Shown here one piece after another: positions 16,229 to 25,596 of a stretch of DNA of 64,000 nucleotides. The notes under the pieces are model-generated. The model made no database searches. It was not told the DNA's origin and saw nothing but the letters and a program-made list of their open reading frames with translations. Within the stretch, counting starts at the first letter, position 1, and every line of letters begins with the position of its first letter. The DNA is from Nitrospirales bacterium (GTDB taxonomy: Bacteria; Nitrospirota; Nitrospiria; Nitrospirales; UBA8639), in assembly GCA_021604005.1 (NCBI GenBank), contig BQIV01000009.1, positions 1-64,000 on the forward strand, given 5' to 3'. Both the position numbers and the translations under genes were made by a program.

Positions 16229-16903
16229 TTATGAGCGTCCAACAATCATCGTCAACAAATCTTTAGGAGTTTCACAGTAGAAATCCGGGCGCAAGGCCTT
16301 CACTTTGTCCTGATTTCCATAGCCATACCCCACAGCACACACCTTCACGCCACTGGCTTGAGCAGCCCTGACATCATTGGTACTATCTCCAATCATCAGG
16401 GTTTTCTCAGGAGAAACATCGAATGCCTCAAGCACCCTGAGCAACATGCCAGGGTCTGGCTTTAACTCTGAACTATCCCGCGGACTTTCTATGGCAGCAA
16501 AGGTCCCGGCCGCACCGAGGCCTTGAATAATCTGCAACGTATATTCCAGCGTTTTGTTGGTCACCACGGCACAATGTCGGCCATTTAGATGAGAAAGCAC
16601 ATCGGTAATGTTCGGATAGAATTCCGTGTTATCCAAGCAATGTTCGAGATAATGCAGACGAAAGATACGTAAAGCCTCCTCGTACCGGCTTACATTCCCC
16701 TCGCCGACAGAGAGCCGCAAGAGCTGCTTTACCCCATCGCCGACAAACCCGAATATTTCCTCACGCGTACGTTGCGGCAGGCTCAAATCTTCAAGCGTAA
16801 AATTCACGGAATTGGCGATATCCACCTTCGAGTCAATCAGCGTTCCGTCTAAATCAAAAAGAACTAATTCCACTTGCCTGCCATCAAATTCTTCCTTCAT
16901 CAT
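16229..16903 (-). CDS. gph: Phosphoglycolate phosphatase-type HAD hydrolase
   Basis: A 224-residue HAD hydrolase with motif I LVLFDLDGTLIDS, cap-region GFVGDGVKQLLRLSVG, motif II HCAVVTNKT and motifs III/IV KPDPGMLLRVLEAFDVSPEKTLMIGDSTNDVRAA. This is the Gph pattern (KPxPxxLxxxxxxxxxxPxxxxxVGDSxxD). It would remove phosphate from 2-phosphoglycolate, although related HAD enzymes act on other sugar phosphates. Its ATG overlaps the stop of the upstream gene by 4 nt (ATGA), so translation is probably coupled to the unknown gene before it. Confidence 0.88.
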   Translation of the reverse strand: MMKEEFDGRQVELVLFDLDGTLIDSKVDIANSVNFTLEDLSLPQRTREEIFGFVGDGVKQLLRLSVGEGNVSRYEEALRIFRLHYLEHCLDNTEFYPNITDVLSHLNGRHCAVVTNKTLEYTLQIIQGLGAAGTFAAIESPRDSSELKPDPGMLLRVLEAFDVSPEKTLMIGDSTNDVRAAQASGVKVCAVGYGYGNQDKVKALRPDFYCETPKDLLTMIVGRS

Positions 16904-17457
16904 TTTGGCGCCTGCGTTAACTGTTCACGAAGCTGTTGAAATTTCTTTTTTCGCATATCGTCAGGTTCCTGTAACTGCGCTAAGCGAATAAAATTCACTA
17001 GCCGTTTCTTTCCCACATGGGGGGGCAACTGAGGCCCAACGATCCGCCAACGCTCATGAATGGCCTTGACATGATAATACTCAAGATACTTCTGCGGCTC
17101 CGGCAAAAACGTGGCCGTCTCCCAATACATCGTCCCGACGACTTCGAAGGTGACGGGAATGAGCATCTCCGTGCTGGAGAGTATTTCCCATTGGCCGACA
17201 TCTTCGATGACCTGAAATTCGGAGATCACCACAACCCGCCCCCACGCCGGCTCCTCGGTCCATGACACAAAAGGAGCTAGCACCTCCTGGGAATCGACCT
17301 CAAGTCGTGCTCCGCGTTTATCCAATGACAAGTACTTTTCAAGGAATCGGCTCGGATCGTTTTTTATGTCGCCGGAAAAGGCCGACGTTTCGATGGAACC
17401 CCAGAGAACCACCAAGCCCACAAGCATGACTTGGACCAAGCGAAGGAACCGTTTCAT
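16900..17457 (-). CDS. Exported protein of unknown function
   Basis: A 185-residue protein from the ATG at 17457; an upstream in-frame start at 17499 would add 14 residues before the obvious signal peptide MKRFLRLVQVMLVGLVVLW. The mature part is predicted to be periplasmic and mixed alpha/beta, with a conserved-looking RLEVDSQEVLAPFVSWTEEPAWG and a Lys/Gln-rich C-terminal helix. I do not recognise a family. It overlaps gph by 4 nt and follows a membrane-tethered receiver gene by 54 nt, so the three form a probable operon. Confidence 0.75.
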   Translation of the reverse strand: MKRFLRLVQVMLVGLVVLWGSIETSAFSGDIKNDPSRFLEKYLSLDKRGARLEVDSQEVLAPFVSWTEEPAWGRVVVISEFQVIEDVGQWEILSSTEMLIPVTFEVVGTMYWETATFLPEPQKYLEYYHVKAIHERWRIVGPQLPPHVGKKRLVNFIRLAQLQEPDDMRKKKFQQLREQLTQAPK

Positions 17458-17511
17458 GGGAAATCTGGCGGATGAACACCACAACAGGCAAACACACACG
17501 GGAAGGGGTCA

Positions 17512-17985
17512 TTATCCTTTCAACAGAATAACCAGGATAATGCCAAGGAGGAGCCATAATGGAATGGAAAGCATGAGACCCCACACGAGCCCCTGAGAGG
17601 TCTTTAATCGACTCTTCAACTTCCGCTTTTCAACAGCCTTGGCCACTCGCGTTTTCACCTCCTCGAGATGAAACGGTTTCGTGATATAGTCATCGGCGCC
17701 AAGACTGATGGAACCCACGGCCGTACTAATAGATGGATGTCCCGTAATCATCAGAAAAATAATGTCGTCATTGACTTCACGAATCCGTTTTAACAATTCC
17801 ATGCCGTCCATGTCCGGCATAATCAAGTCAGCTAAAATGATTTCGACGTCATCTTGTTGATATTTGTTCAACGCATCCACGCCATTTTCGGCTATCGCGA
17901 CCGAATACTCAAGGGTTTCAAGATATTCGGCCAGAGCCTCTCGGACGCCTGGATCATCATCAACGACTAAGACTCGCTCAGCCAT
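17512..17985 (-). CDS. Response regulator receiver domain with C-terminal transmembrane anchor
   Basis: A 157-residue protein from ATG 17985. Residues 3-120 form a standard receiver: VLVVDDDPGVRE (acidic pocket), IILADLIMPDMDG with the phospho-accepting Asp, LMITGHPS (Thr) and YITKPFHLEEV (Lys). After a short basic linker (KRKLKSRLKTSQG) the C-terminus is one hydrophobic helix, LVWGLMLSIPLWLLLGIILVILL, ending in KG. The receiver would therefore be held on the cytoplasmic face of the inner membrane with no DNA-binding or enzymatic output domain. Its kinase is not in the window. The flanking genes give no clear function. Confidence 0.9.
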   Translation of the reverse strand: MAERVLVVDDDPGVREALAEYLETLEYSVAIAENGVDALNKYQQDDVEIILADLIMPDMDGMELLKRIREVNDDIIFLMITGHPSISTAVGSISLGADDYITKPFHLEEVKTRVAKAVEKRKLKSRLKTSQGLVWGLMLSIPLWLLLGIILVILLKG

Positions 17986-18024
17986 GGTCAATCATCTTCC
18001 CCGCATAGGGCATTGCGTCCATGA

Positions 18025-18702
18025 TTACATTGTTGGCGCATCGACGACAACAACATCATCAGGCATCGTTAGGTGTAACACGTTCGCGTCAAGTCCTTGA
18101 TTAGTACGGATATTCGAAAACTGTAAGGTCGAGATATTTCCCGTCTTCTCATGCAAGACAATCTGACGGATAAGGTAAGACGTGGGATCGATGGTGAGTT
18201 CGATGCGAGTCACGGTTGAGGTTGGTTGATCCTCACGTTTCGGAACGAGAACGACAAGAGGAAGTTCCCCGGCACTCTTGTCCTGATTAGCGGACGTCGC
18301 AATATCAAATTGCTCTCCAAGCTTTCCCACTCCCTGTAACAACGTGAGTGGAGCTTTGGAGGCGGCCATTTGCGTCAGATTCCCCTTGACCACCTGTTGA
18401 TGCTCCGGCACGTACCACATCACGTGATCGCCATCGACAAGTATGTGCTCAACATTAGGCTTCTGGTAATCCCAGCGAAGCAATCCCGGTTTTTTCAACA
18501 ACACTCGGCCCGACGATGTCAGCCGACTGTCAAAGCCTTCGATTTGCGTTTCCTGCGAAAACTCCGCTTGCAAGTCTTGAGTGTCGAGATAGCGGGCATC
18601 GACTTGTTTGACGAGAGCCTGAACATCGGCGAGAGATGCCAACACGATCGTCTGACCACTCCCAAGAACCACGAGCAAGATGAGGCAGAAAAGATGTTTC
18701 AT
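18025..18702 (-). CDS. lolA: Outer membrane lipoprotein carrier protein LolA
   Basis: A 225-residue periplasmic chaperone. A signal peptide (MKHLFCLILLVVLGSGQTIVLA) is followed by LVKQVDARYLDTQDLQAEFSQET, then SSGRVLLKKPGLLRWDYQKPN with the conserved G-x-L-x-x-x-K-P-G-x-x-R/M-W motif, and VDGDHVMWYVPE. It ferries lipoproteins from the LolCDE transporter to the outer membrane. The ATG overlaps the ftsK stop (ATGA), and ftsK-lolA is a widely conserved pair. It supports a Gram-negative envelope. Confidence 0.95.
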   Translation of the reverse strand: MKHLFCLILLVVLGSGQTIVLASLADVQALVKQVDARYLDTQDLQAEFSQETQIEGFDSRLTSSGRVLLKKPGLLRWDYQKPNVEHILVDGDHVMWYVPEHQQVVKGNLTQMAASKAPLTLLQGVGKLGEQFDIATSANQDKSAGELPLVVLVPKREDQPTSTVTRIELTIDPTSYLIRQIVLHEKTGNISTLQFSNIRTNQGLDANVLHLTMPDDVVVVDAPTM

Positions 18703-21095
18703 CCGGCTTCTCCAATTGCAGCCTGACGAGCCAACAACTCCCGGCGCCCATCCCGACCAGGCGCACTCACTAAACCCTCCTCCTCCATCTGTTCAATCAT
18801 CCGAGCCGCTCGTGGATACCCAACTCGAAGCCGTCGTTGGATAAACGACGCAGATGCGTGCCCGGACTCCATCACAACCTCCCGGGCGCGTTCATAGGTT
18901 TCATCGCGTTCTTCATCGTCTTGAGCGGTCTCCTGACTCGAGAAAAATTCTTCATCTTCATACACCGGCGCAGCCTGTTGTTTCACCCATTCTACCACTT
19001 CTCGTACCTCGTCATCTGAGACAAACGGGCCATGCAGTCGAGTAATACGACCAGAACCGGACGCCATATACAGCATGTCGCCTTTTCCAAGTAACGTCTC
19101 GGCCCCATTGGCATCCAGAATCGTGCGTGAATCGATTTTGGAAGACACTTGATAGGCAATTCTCACCGGAAAATTCGCCTTGATCAGCCCGGTCACTACA
19201 TCAACTGACGGCCGTTGGGTCGCTAAAATAAGGTGAATGCCTGAAGCTCTCGCCATTTGAGCCAATCGTGCAATCCGGTCTTCAACTTCCTTGGGGGCGA
19301 CCATCATCAGGTCAGCAAATTCATCAATGACAACCACGATATACGGGAGATGCGTCAACGGCTCATCACTGGAATCATCGGACGTTGCCGCAACATCTTC
19401 CGGTTCTGATGATTGGGCCTTCTTCTTCACAGGCTTTACCGAACGTGGCGCCTGCTGCTGTTCGGCAACCTTCCGATTATAGGCATCGATGCTTCGCACC
19501 CCATGTTCAGCCAGCATTCGATAGCGGCGCTCCATCTCCTGCACCACCCACGTCAATCCACGCGCCGCTGACTTTGGATCGGTAATTACCGGCCGAATGA
19601 GATGTGGAACTCCATCATAGACTTGAAGCTCTAGCACCTTGGGATCAATGAGCAGCAGTTTGACTTCATCAGGGTGCGCCGTAAAAAGGATATTGAGCAA
19701 CATGCAATTGAGCCCAACACTTTTCCCGGCCCCCGTGGCCCCGGCAACAAGAAGATGTGGCATGGTCCGTAGATCGGAAACCACTGGATGCCCATAGATA
19801 TCCTTCCCCAACGCAAGTGCGAGTCTTGCCTGCGACCGCACAAAGGCAGGACTGGTCAGCATATCTTTCAACGACACGGTCTCCCTAATTGGATTTGGCA
19901 CCTCGATGCCAACCGTCGATTTTCCAGGAAGCGGTGCGACCACGCGAACTTTCAGTGCCTTGAGTGCCATGGCTAAATCATCGGCTAAATTGACAATCCG
20001 AGAAACTTTAATGCCCGGCCCTGGCGCAAACTCATACATGGTAATAACCGGACCTGGGTGCACCTCAGTCACTTTTCCTTCGATGCCAAAATTTTCCAAC
20101 GTCTGGGTCAAAACTTGAGATTGCGTTTCCAACACCTGATCGGTCTGACGGGACGAACGCCCCGGCACAGTCGTGAGCAAATCTTCAGGAGAGGGCGGCC
20201 GATAGGTTTTTGATACTGAACCGTACACGGGAACGGCTGGGCGTCGAGGAGAAGAGTCCAGAGCATCATCGGAGTCATGAGCAATCGGCGCATCCTCAGA
20301 TTTTTCTGGACGTTCGACAGATGATTCTTCTGTCTTTTTGAAATGCAGTAACCCTCCAATCCCTCCACGAATCGGTGTGGAACGATTGATTTTCACAGCT
20401 TTATTGGGTTTCACGGATTTGTTCTGTTCGCGCTCAATAGCCCGCCGTGCCATTCGTTCCTGCACGGCGCCTTTCGCTGAACCGCTCCATTGCGTGAGAC
20501 GGCGAGCGGTTCCGGGGATAGACGTCGGCGAAAGCAAAACCAGCGAGACCACCAATGCGGCCGCCAGCAAAATATGGCTGCCAAGGTACGCAAAATTTTG
20601 CTCTAACATGAACGTGAGCCAATAGCCGCTGATCCCTCCGGCCATCCCCACGCCAACAGCCACATCACTGAGCAGCGGAACCGCAGGAAACCGAAGCTGA
20701 AAGAGCGCACTCAGCGACACTATCGCTAACACGGCACCGAGCACATGATGAACCTTTACCTGAACATCCTGATTCACCCAGGCACGAATGCCTAAAATGA
20801 CAAGCAAAACAGGCGCCAGGTAGGCCGCCCCACCAATTATGCCAATGAGCGCAAAGGCTAACGTGGATCCTACTTTCCCAATCCAATTATGAAACCCGAC
20901 GTTCGTATTCGGATCACTAAACGGATCTTGCTGAATAAATAGGTGGGGATCATGGGGATGAAACGAGACAACCCCCAGGAATGACAAGACCCCAAACGTC
21001 GTTAAGAGAATCCCGATGATTTGCGCCGTTAACGGCGAATTTTCAGGCTTTTGGCCCTTCTTTCCTGAACGGGTCGTACTAGGGAAGATACTCAT
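18699..21095 (-). CDS. ftsK: DNA translocase FtsK/SpoIIIE
   Basis: A 798-residue protein from ATG 21095, which has an AGGA ribosome site; an in-frame start at 21140 would add 15 residues. The N-terminal ~200 residues contain four to five membrane helices. A linker rich in charged residues leads to the motor domain: GIEVPNPIRETVSLKDM, Walker A GATGAGKSVGLNCML, Walker B YIVVVIDEFADLMMV and LATQRPSVDVVTGLIKANFPVRIA. The C-terminal gamma winged-helix (SASFIQRRLRVGYPRAARMIEQMEEEGLV) recognises KOPS-type sequences. It pumps DNA for chromosome segregation at the septum. The linker carries an unusual insertion with KKKAQSSEPEDVAATSDD between conserved motor motifs. Confidence 0.97.
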   Translation of the reverse strand: MSIFPSTTRSGKKGQKPENSPLTAQIIGILLTTFGVLSFLGVVSFHPHDPHLFIQQDPFSDPNTNVGFHNWIGKVGSTLAFALIGIIGGAAYLAPVLLVILGIRAWVNQDVQVKVHHVLGAVLAIVSLSALFQLRFPAVPLLSDVAVGVGMAGGISGYWLTFMLEQNFAYLGSHILLAAALVVSLVLLSPTSIPGTARRLTQWSGSAKGAVQERMARRAIEREQNKSVKPNKAVKINRSTPIRGGIGGLLHFKKTEESSVERPEKSEDAPIAHDSDDALDSSPRRPAVPVYGSVSKTYRPPSPEDLLTTVPGRSSRQTDQVLETQSQVLTQTLENFGIEGKVTEVHPGPVITMYEFAPGPGIKVSRIVNLADDLAMALKALKVRVVAPLPGKSTVGIEVPNPIRETVSLKDMLTSPAFVRSQARLALALGKDIYGHPVVSDLRTMPHLLVAGATGAGKSVGLNCMLLNILFTAHPDEVKLLLIDPKVLELQVYDGVPHLIRPVITDPKSAARGLTWVVQEMERRYRMLAEHGVRSIDAYNRKVAEQQQAPRSVKPVKKKAQSSEPEDVAATSDDSSDEPLTHLPYIVVVIDEFADLMMVAPKEVEDRIARLAQMARASGIHLILATQRPSVDVVTGLIKANFPVRIAYQVSSKIDSRTILDANGAETLLGKGDMLYMASGSGRITRLHGPFVSDDEVREVVEWVKQQAAPVYEDEEFFSSQETAQDDEERDETYERAREVVMESGHASASFIQRRLRVGYPRAARMIEQMEEEGLVSAPGRDGRRELLARQAAIGEAG

Positions 21096-21226
21096 ATCAT
21101 AAATCCTAGCATAGGTGTTTCTCTTTAGCAAACAAACCATAGACGGAAAGGCGTTCCACCTTTTCCAAGCTCCAATCGTTTCAGCGGCATTCCGTTAGCA
21201 ATTCATGAAAGAAGGCAAGAGAAAGA

Positions 21227-22030
21227 TTAGGCGAGTGCCAGCATGCGAGCCAGTCGCTGAAAATCGTGAACCGTCAACGTCTCGGCACGGCGCCCCCCAT
21301 GAATCCCCGTCCCTTCAAACGCGACCTTTAACGCATCGGAGGCCATTCCTGCATCACGCATCGCATTCAACAATGTTTTCCGTCGATGACTGAATGCCGC
21401 TTTCACGACTCGAACAAACTGCTGAATGTCCTCCGGACGATCCATCTCGCATGGAGGTTTCAGACGTAACTCCACAATAGCGGACTCCACATCAGGCCTT
21501 GGCCGAAAACAGGTCCTTGAGACGGTAAACGCGACATCGACATCGGCAAAATACTGAGCCAAAACTGACAGCACGCCATACTCACGTGTCCCTGCTTTTG
21601 CAGCCAACCGTTTCGCAACCTCGAGCTGAAGCATCAGAATCATCCGGTCAACCGAAGCCCGCGCATCGAAGAGTTTAAAGAGCAGTGGAGTAGAAATATT
21701 GTAAGGAAGATTGGCGACGACCACCGTGTGTGGAGGAAGCGTCGTATATGGATAGGCCAAGGCATCGCCGAACGATAATTCAAGGTTGACATGTGCCTTG
21801 AGTTCGTCCTGGAGATTGCGAAACAGATCCTCATCGATTTCAACAGCCAAGACACGCGTGGCGACTTGACACAGAACTCTCGTCAATGCACCTCGACCAG
21901 GCCCTATTTCCAAGACGGTCTCATGGGGAGAAAGAGCTGCACGGGCCACAATTTTCTTGACAATATTGTGATCGACAAGAAAATTTTGCCCAAATCGCTT
22001 TCGGGGGTAAGGAGGAACAGAGGAAGACAT
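21227..22030 (-). CDS. rsmA: 16S rRNA dimethyladenosine transferase RsmA/KsgA
   Basis: A 267-residue methyltransferase from ATG 22030; a GTG at 22060 would add 10 residues without a better ribosome site. RKRFGQNFLVDHNIVKKIV is the family signature, VLEIGPGRGALTRVLC is the S-adenosylmethionine motif and VANLPYNISTPLLFKL contains the catalytic NLPY. The C-terminal part (AFSHRRKTLLNAMR) binds 16S rRNA. It dimethylates two adjacent adenines at the 3' end of 16S rRNA. Downstream of it in the same direction is ftsK, about 130 nt away. Confidence 0.96.
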   Translation of the reverse strand: MSSSVPPYPRKRFGQNFLVDHNIVKKIVARAALSPHETVLEIGPGRGALTRVLCQVATRVLAVEIDEDLFRNLQDELKAHVNLELSFGDALAYPYTTLPPHTVVVANLPYNISTPLLFKLFDARASVDRMILMLQLEVAKRLAAKAGTREYGVLSVLAQYFADVDVAFTVSRTCFRPRPDVESAIVELRLKPPCEMDRPEDIQQFVRVVKAAFSHRRKTLLNAMRDAGMASDALKVAFEGTGIHGGRRAETLTVHDFQRLARMLALA

Positions 22031-22096
22031 GAGAGACAAGCTTCTTGCCGAAAAAAGCACCCGCCTACCCTGACGGTGGAATACCTTGAATCAAAT

Positions 22097-22414
22097 TCAA
22101 CACATCACAGGAGAAAGCCTGTCAATTTCTATAAAGTCATGGCTGCCGTTTTGAACCAGGAGGTACGACGCATCAGCAGCGGTGGGATTGCGCACCCGAT
22201 GTTCAACCTTGGGCTTGAGGTCGTAACGCTCACCAGGCGATAAACGGATTGTTGAGGCAGGATGTCCACACTGAACCTCAATGTGTCCGTGCAAGCAAAA
22301 CACAGACTCCGTCAGTTTGGTGTGATAATGCCACGGGGACTGTTCATGAGCTTGAAGAATAATCTCCGCAACTCTCGCATTGTGCGTGGCAATTAAATCT
22401 TCACGTTGATTCAT
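22097..22414 (-). CDS. Small cupin-domain protein
   Basis: A 105-residue single-domain cupin. Cupin motif 1 is spread over SPWHYHTKLTESVFCLHGHIEV, with H-x-H and E/Q-type metal positions, and motif 2 is PGERYDLKPKVEHRVRN with a histidine at the usual place. It would fold as a small beta-barrel binding a divalent metal, but the substrate is unknown. The start is taken as ATG 22414 (a GTG precedes it). It lies between rsmA and an unknown helical protein gene, all leftward. Confidence 0.8.
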   Translation of the reverse strand: MNQREDLIATHNARVAEIILQAHEQSPWHYHTKLTESVFCLHGHIEVQCGHPASTIRLSPGERYDLKPKVEHRVRNPTAADASYLLVQNGSHDFIEIDRLSPVMC

Positions 22415-22442
22415 CACGTTTCAGGGCCATGCCACGTTGAAA

Positions 22443-22775
22443 CTAGCTGACTCCCCCCTCCTCCGGCAATCCATGCGCCTGAATGTCTTTAAGTAATTTC
22501 TTGAGATGTCGACGGCACATATCGACATCATCGGATAACTCATCAAATAAATCTCCAACAATATACGACGTTTCAAGCCAATCTTTCGCTAATTGCCGTT
22601 CGTCTGCCTCACTGATTTTCCCTCTCAGTGAATCTAAGGCCTCTTTTTTCCACTTCACCACCTGATCTCGGCCTTGGACCGCGTTTAACGCCTCCAACGC
22701 TTTCGCGTGAATCTGCTCAAGTTCTTTGAGTTTCAGTTGAATAAAATCAATCGCTGCCTGTTCACGCTCAGTCAT
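22443..22775 (-). CDS. Small helical protein of unknown function
   Basis: A 110-residue, highly charged protein, predicted almost wholly alpha-helical, with heptad-like patterns (AIDFIQLKLKELEQIHAKALEALNAV). No cysteines except one (DMCRRHLKKLL), no signal peptide or membrane helix. The ATG at 22775 has a very good AAGGAG ribosome site at 7-nt spacing. I do not recognise a family. It precedes the cupin gene by 28 nt, so the two may be co-transcribed. Confidence 0.7.
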   Translation of the reverse strand: MTEREQAAIDFIQLKLKELEQIHAKALEALNAVQGRDQVVKWKKEALDSLRGKISEADERQLAKDWLETSYIVGDLFDELSDDVDMCRRHLKKLLKDIQAHGLPEEGGVS

Positions 22776-22856
22776 GATCACTCTCCTTACAAAAAAACTC
22801 CGAACACCTAGAAATCATCGATTACGTATCACCATAAAAAAGAACGCAACAGCACT

Positions 22857-23825
22857 TCATTGAATGCGGTCCTCGGGATGTACAGCGAAACGCATGCCGG
22901 GTGTTAACGGATAGCCAGCTAAAAATTGCGAAACATTCATACGCTTTCGATTGGCCATTTGCAGTTCCGTAATCCCAAGCATTCCTCTTCCAGCCTTTAC
23001 AAGGATCTCGTGTTTTCCCACTTTGACAATAGTTCCAGGCTCATCTGATGACGTTGCCACATCTGAATCATCGTTATACGGAACCGTCTTCCAAATGGAA
23101 AGCCGGTCTTGCCGGCAAAATGTATAGCCTCCCGGCCACGGCGAGAGCCCTCGAATCCGATTATGGATCATGGTTGCCGGTTGACCCCATGTAATTGCCC
23201 CATCTTCTTTACGCAGCATTGGAGCCATGGTGGCGTTGGCGCTATCCTGGATGGTCGGAGTTATGTCGTTGGATTCCCACAAACGAAGAGTTTTTAGCAA
23301 AAGCTGCCCTCCAACCTGAGCCAACCGGTCGGACAGTTCTTGGGCGGTATCTTCAGGTTCAATCGACACCGTTTCCTGCAACAAAATCGGTCCGGTATCC
23401 ATGCCTTCATCCATGAGCATCGTCGTGATCCCCGTCTCCGCTTCACCATTCATCAAGGCCCATTGAATCGGCCCGGCTCCGCGATATTTCGGCAATAATG
23501 AAGAATGAACATTCAGGCACCCGCGTGGAGGAAGATCCAGAATGACCTTTGGTAAAATTCTGCCAAATGCGGCAACGACCAAGACATCGGGTTGCAACAC
23601 TTGCAAAGCTGACAGAAAGTCAGGATGTTTCATTTTTTCCGGTTGTAGGACCGGAACATCATGTGTGAGCGCTAATTCCTTCACTGGTGAAGGGGTCACG
23701 GTTTTTCCACGGCCTCGCGGACGGTCCGGCTGCGTCACAGCCCCGATTACCGGGTACTCTGAATCGAGAAGCGCAGCCAAGGTCGGCACAGAAAAATCCG
23801 GTGTCCCCATAAAAATTACACGCAT
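22857..23825 (-). CDS. fmt: Methionyl-tRNA formyltransferase
   Basis: A 322-residue enzyme. RVIFMGTPDFSVPTL is the N-terminal Rossmann signature, and VVAAFGRILPKVILDLPPRGCLNVHSSLLPKYRGAGPIQWA carries the catalytic Asn-His...; Asp is in GITTMLMDEGMDTGPIL. The C-terminal domain contains RIRGLSPWPGGYTF. It formylates the initiator methionyl-tRNA using 10-formyl-tetrahydrofolate. ATG 23825 is chosen because the AAGGA ribosome site is correctly spaced; ATG 23831 directly abuts it. def, which often precedes fmt, is not adjacent here. Confidence 0.96.
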   Translation of the reverse strand: MRVIFMGTPDFSVPTLAALLDSEYPVIGAVTQPDRPRGRGKTVTPSPVKELALTHDVPVLQPEKMKHPDFLSALQVLQPDVLVVAAFGRILPKVILDLPPRGCLNVHSSLLPKYRGAGPIQWALMNGEAETGITTMLMDEGMDTGPILLQETVSIEPEDTAQELSDRLAQVGGQLLLKTLRLWESNDITPTIQDSANATMAPMLRKEDGAITWGQPATMIHNRIRGLSPWPGGYTFCRQDRLSIWKTVPYNDDSDVATSSDEPGTIVKVGKHEILVKAGRGMLGITELQMANRKRMNVSQFLAGYPLTPGMRFAVHPEDRIQ

Positions 23826-24096
23826 GGCCATTCCTTACCAGTTCCATTTCCATGAATCAATGAACGGCGCTTGCCACGCCTAAATTCCTATGTTCTCTAG
23901 AGCAACACCAACAAGCCACGCTTCAGAGCCCCCGCAGCCAAAAAACATATGTATTTACACTTATCATTCACATTGACTCCTTCTTGAACCCTATGATACA
24001 AATTTTTTCCTAGATGCGAGTACTTCAACGCAGATGGCCAACGGTACAAATATTATAACTGATAGGGCTTTCGCTTCGAGATTAAGGTAAAAGATC

Positions 24097-24849
24097 ATGG
24101 GTGGTCATAGTCATTGGTCGACAATCAAGCGTCACAAAGGCGCGCAAGACGCCAAACGTGGCAAGATTTTTACTCGCGTCATTCGAGAAATCTCAATCGC
24201 CGCTCGAAGCGGAGGGGATCCCGATGGCAACCCCGCCCTCCGGCAGGCCATCGCAAAGTCCAAAGAAGTCAACATGCCGGCGGATACGGTTAAACGGGCC
24301 ATTCAACGCGGCACAGGCGAATTACCAGGCATGGAAGTCGAAGAATTTATGCTGGAAGGTTATGGGCCCGGCGGCACAGCAATTCTCCTAGAAGTGATGA
24401 CGGACAATCGAAACCGCACCGTGGCCGAAATCCGCAGCATGTTTACCAAAAACAACGGTAACATGGCTGAAGCTGGCGCCGTCGCCTGGCAGTTTGAAAA
24501 AAAAGGGTTGCTGATTATCGAACAGGATAAAGTAGATGAAGATCGGCTCTTCACCCTTGCATTGGAAGCTGGGGCAGAGGACGTCAAACAGAGTTCGTCA
24601 TCGTTTGAAGTCATCACTTCGCCTACTGAATTCGAATCGGTAAAAGCGGCGCTGGCAGACGCCGACATACCGTCGACCTTCGCGGAAGTCACCTTCTTGC
24701 CTCAGAACCATATTCAACTTGACGAAAAAGCCGCAGAGCAGGCCTTGAAGCTTGTCGAAATCATGGACGATCATGACGACATTCAAAAAGTCCATGCCAA
24801 TTTCGATATCTCAGATGAGATTATGGAAAAGCTTGCCTCAGCCGTATAG
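24097..24849 (+). CDS. yebC: YebC/PmpR/TACO1-family protein
   Basis: A 250-residue protein starting MGGHSHWSTIKRHKGAQDAKRGKIFTR, the invariable start of the YebC family. NMPADTVKRAIQRGTGE and YEGYGPGG-like EGYGPGGTAILLEVMTDNRNRT, then NNGNMAEAGAVAWQFEKKG, follow in the usual order. Members are described as transcription regulators and, more recently, as ribosome-associated factors that help translate polyproline or stalled stretches. It is the first gene of a rightward pair with ruvA, a classic neighbourhood (yebC-ruvC-ruvA), though ruvC is absent here. Confidence 0.95.
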   Translation: MGGHSHWSTIKRHKGAQDAKRGKIFTRVIREISIAARSGGDPDGNPALRQAIAKSKEVNMPADTVKRAIQRGTGELPGMEVEEFMLEGYGPGGTAILLEVMTDNRNRTVAEIRSMFTKNNGNMAEAGAVAWQFEKKGLLIIEQDKVDEDRLFTLALEAGAEDVKQSSSSFEVITSPTEFESVKAALADADIPSTFAEVTFLPQNHIQLDEKAAEQALKLVEIMDDHDDIQKVHANFDISDEIMEKLASAV

Positions 24850-24990
24850 GGTAAAATCTTCCCCCTTCTCGCTTCAGGCTGATCACGAAAATCTCCGATG
24901 GTCACCGCATCACATTCCATAGACCTTCCCCACCCTTAGCGATAAGCTGAACATTCCTTGCAATACAGATATCTTGGAGGTGGATACATC

Positions 24991-25596
24991 ATGATCGCAC
25001 GACTCACCGGCCAACTGCTTTCCAAATCCCCATCGACGGTCATTCTTGATGTGCAAGGCGTGGGCTATGAAATCTCTATTGCCCTCAGCACCTACTTTGC
25101 CCTTCCCCATTTGAAAGACTCAGTCACACTCGCTATCTCTACACACATACGAAATGACACCATTCAACTCTTTGGATTTCTAACACCGTCGGAAAAAGAG
25201 ACCTTTACCTTACTGACTGGCATTAGCGGAATTGGCCCGAAATTAGCACTAAGTGCGCTCTCAACGTTGAACGTGAATGACATTCTTGCGGCGATTCAAA
25301 GCAACGACGTGGAGAAGTTATCCTCCACCCCGGGAATCGGGAAGAAGTCCGCAAGCCGTATCGTCTTGGAACTCAAAGACAAAGTCGCCAAATATATTTC
25401 CGCTGATGCATTACCCGGCGAACAACTCCCCGCCGAAGATTCCTTACAAACCGATGCCGAATCGGCATTGACCAACCTCGGCTATCGCACAGCCGATGTC
25501 CAGAAAGCCATTAAACGAAGTCGAGAAAAATTGGGCGATAACCCAAGCCTCGAATTCATCATTCGCGAATCCCTTAAGGTGCTGGCCAAAGGTTAA
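24991..25596 (+). CDS. ruvA: Holliday junction helicase subunit RuvA
   Basis: A 201-residue protein, typical RuvA length. MIARLTGQLLSKSPSTVILDVQGVGYEI is the domain I OB fold. Two helix-hairpin-helix motifs follow: LTGISGIGPKLALSALS and LSSTPGIGKKSASRIVLELKDK. The C-terminal domain III (ALTNLGYRTADVQKAIKR) contacts RuvB. The start is ATG 24991, 7 nt after GGAGGTGG. RuvA binds four-way junctions and directs RuvB branch migration. Neither ruvB nor ruvC is seen in this window. Confidence 0.97.
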   Translation: MIARLTGQLLSKSPSTVILDVQGVGYEISIALSTYFALPHLKDSVTLAISTHIRNDTIQLFGFLTPSEKETFTLLTGISGIGPKLALSALSTLNVNDILAAIQSNDVEKLSSTPGIGKKSASRIVLELKDKVAKYISADALPGEQLPAEDSLQTDAESALTNLGYRTADVQKAIKRSREKLGDNPSLEFIIRESLKVLAKG

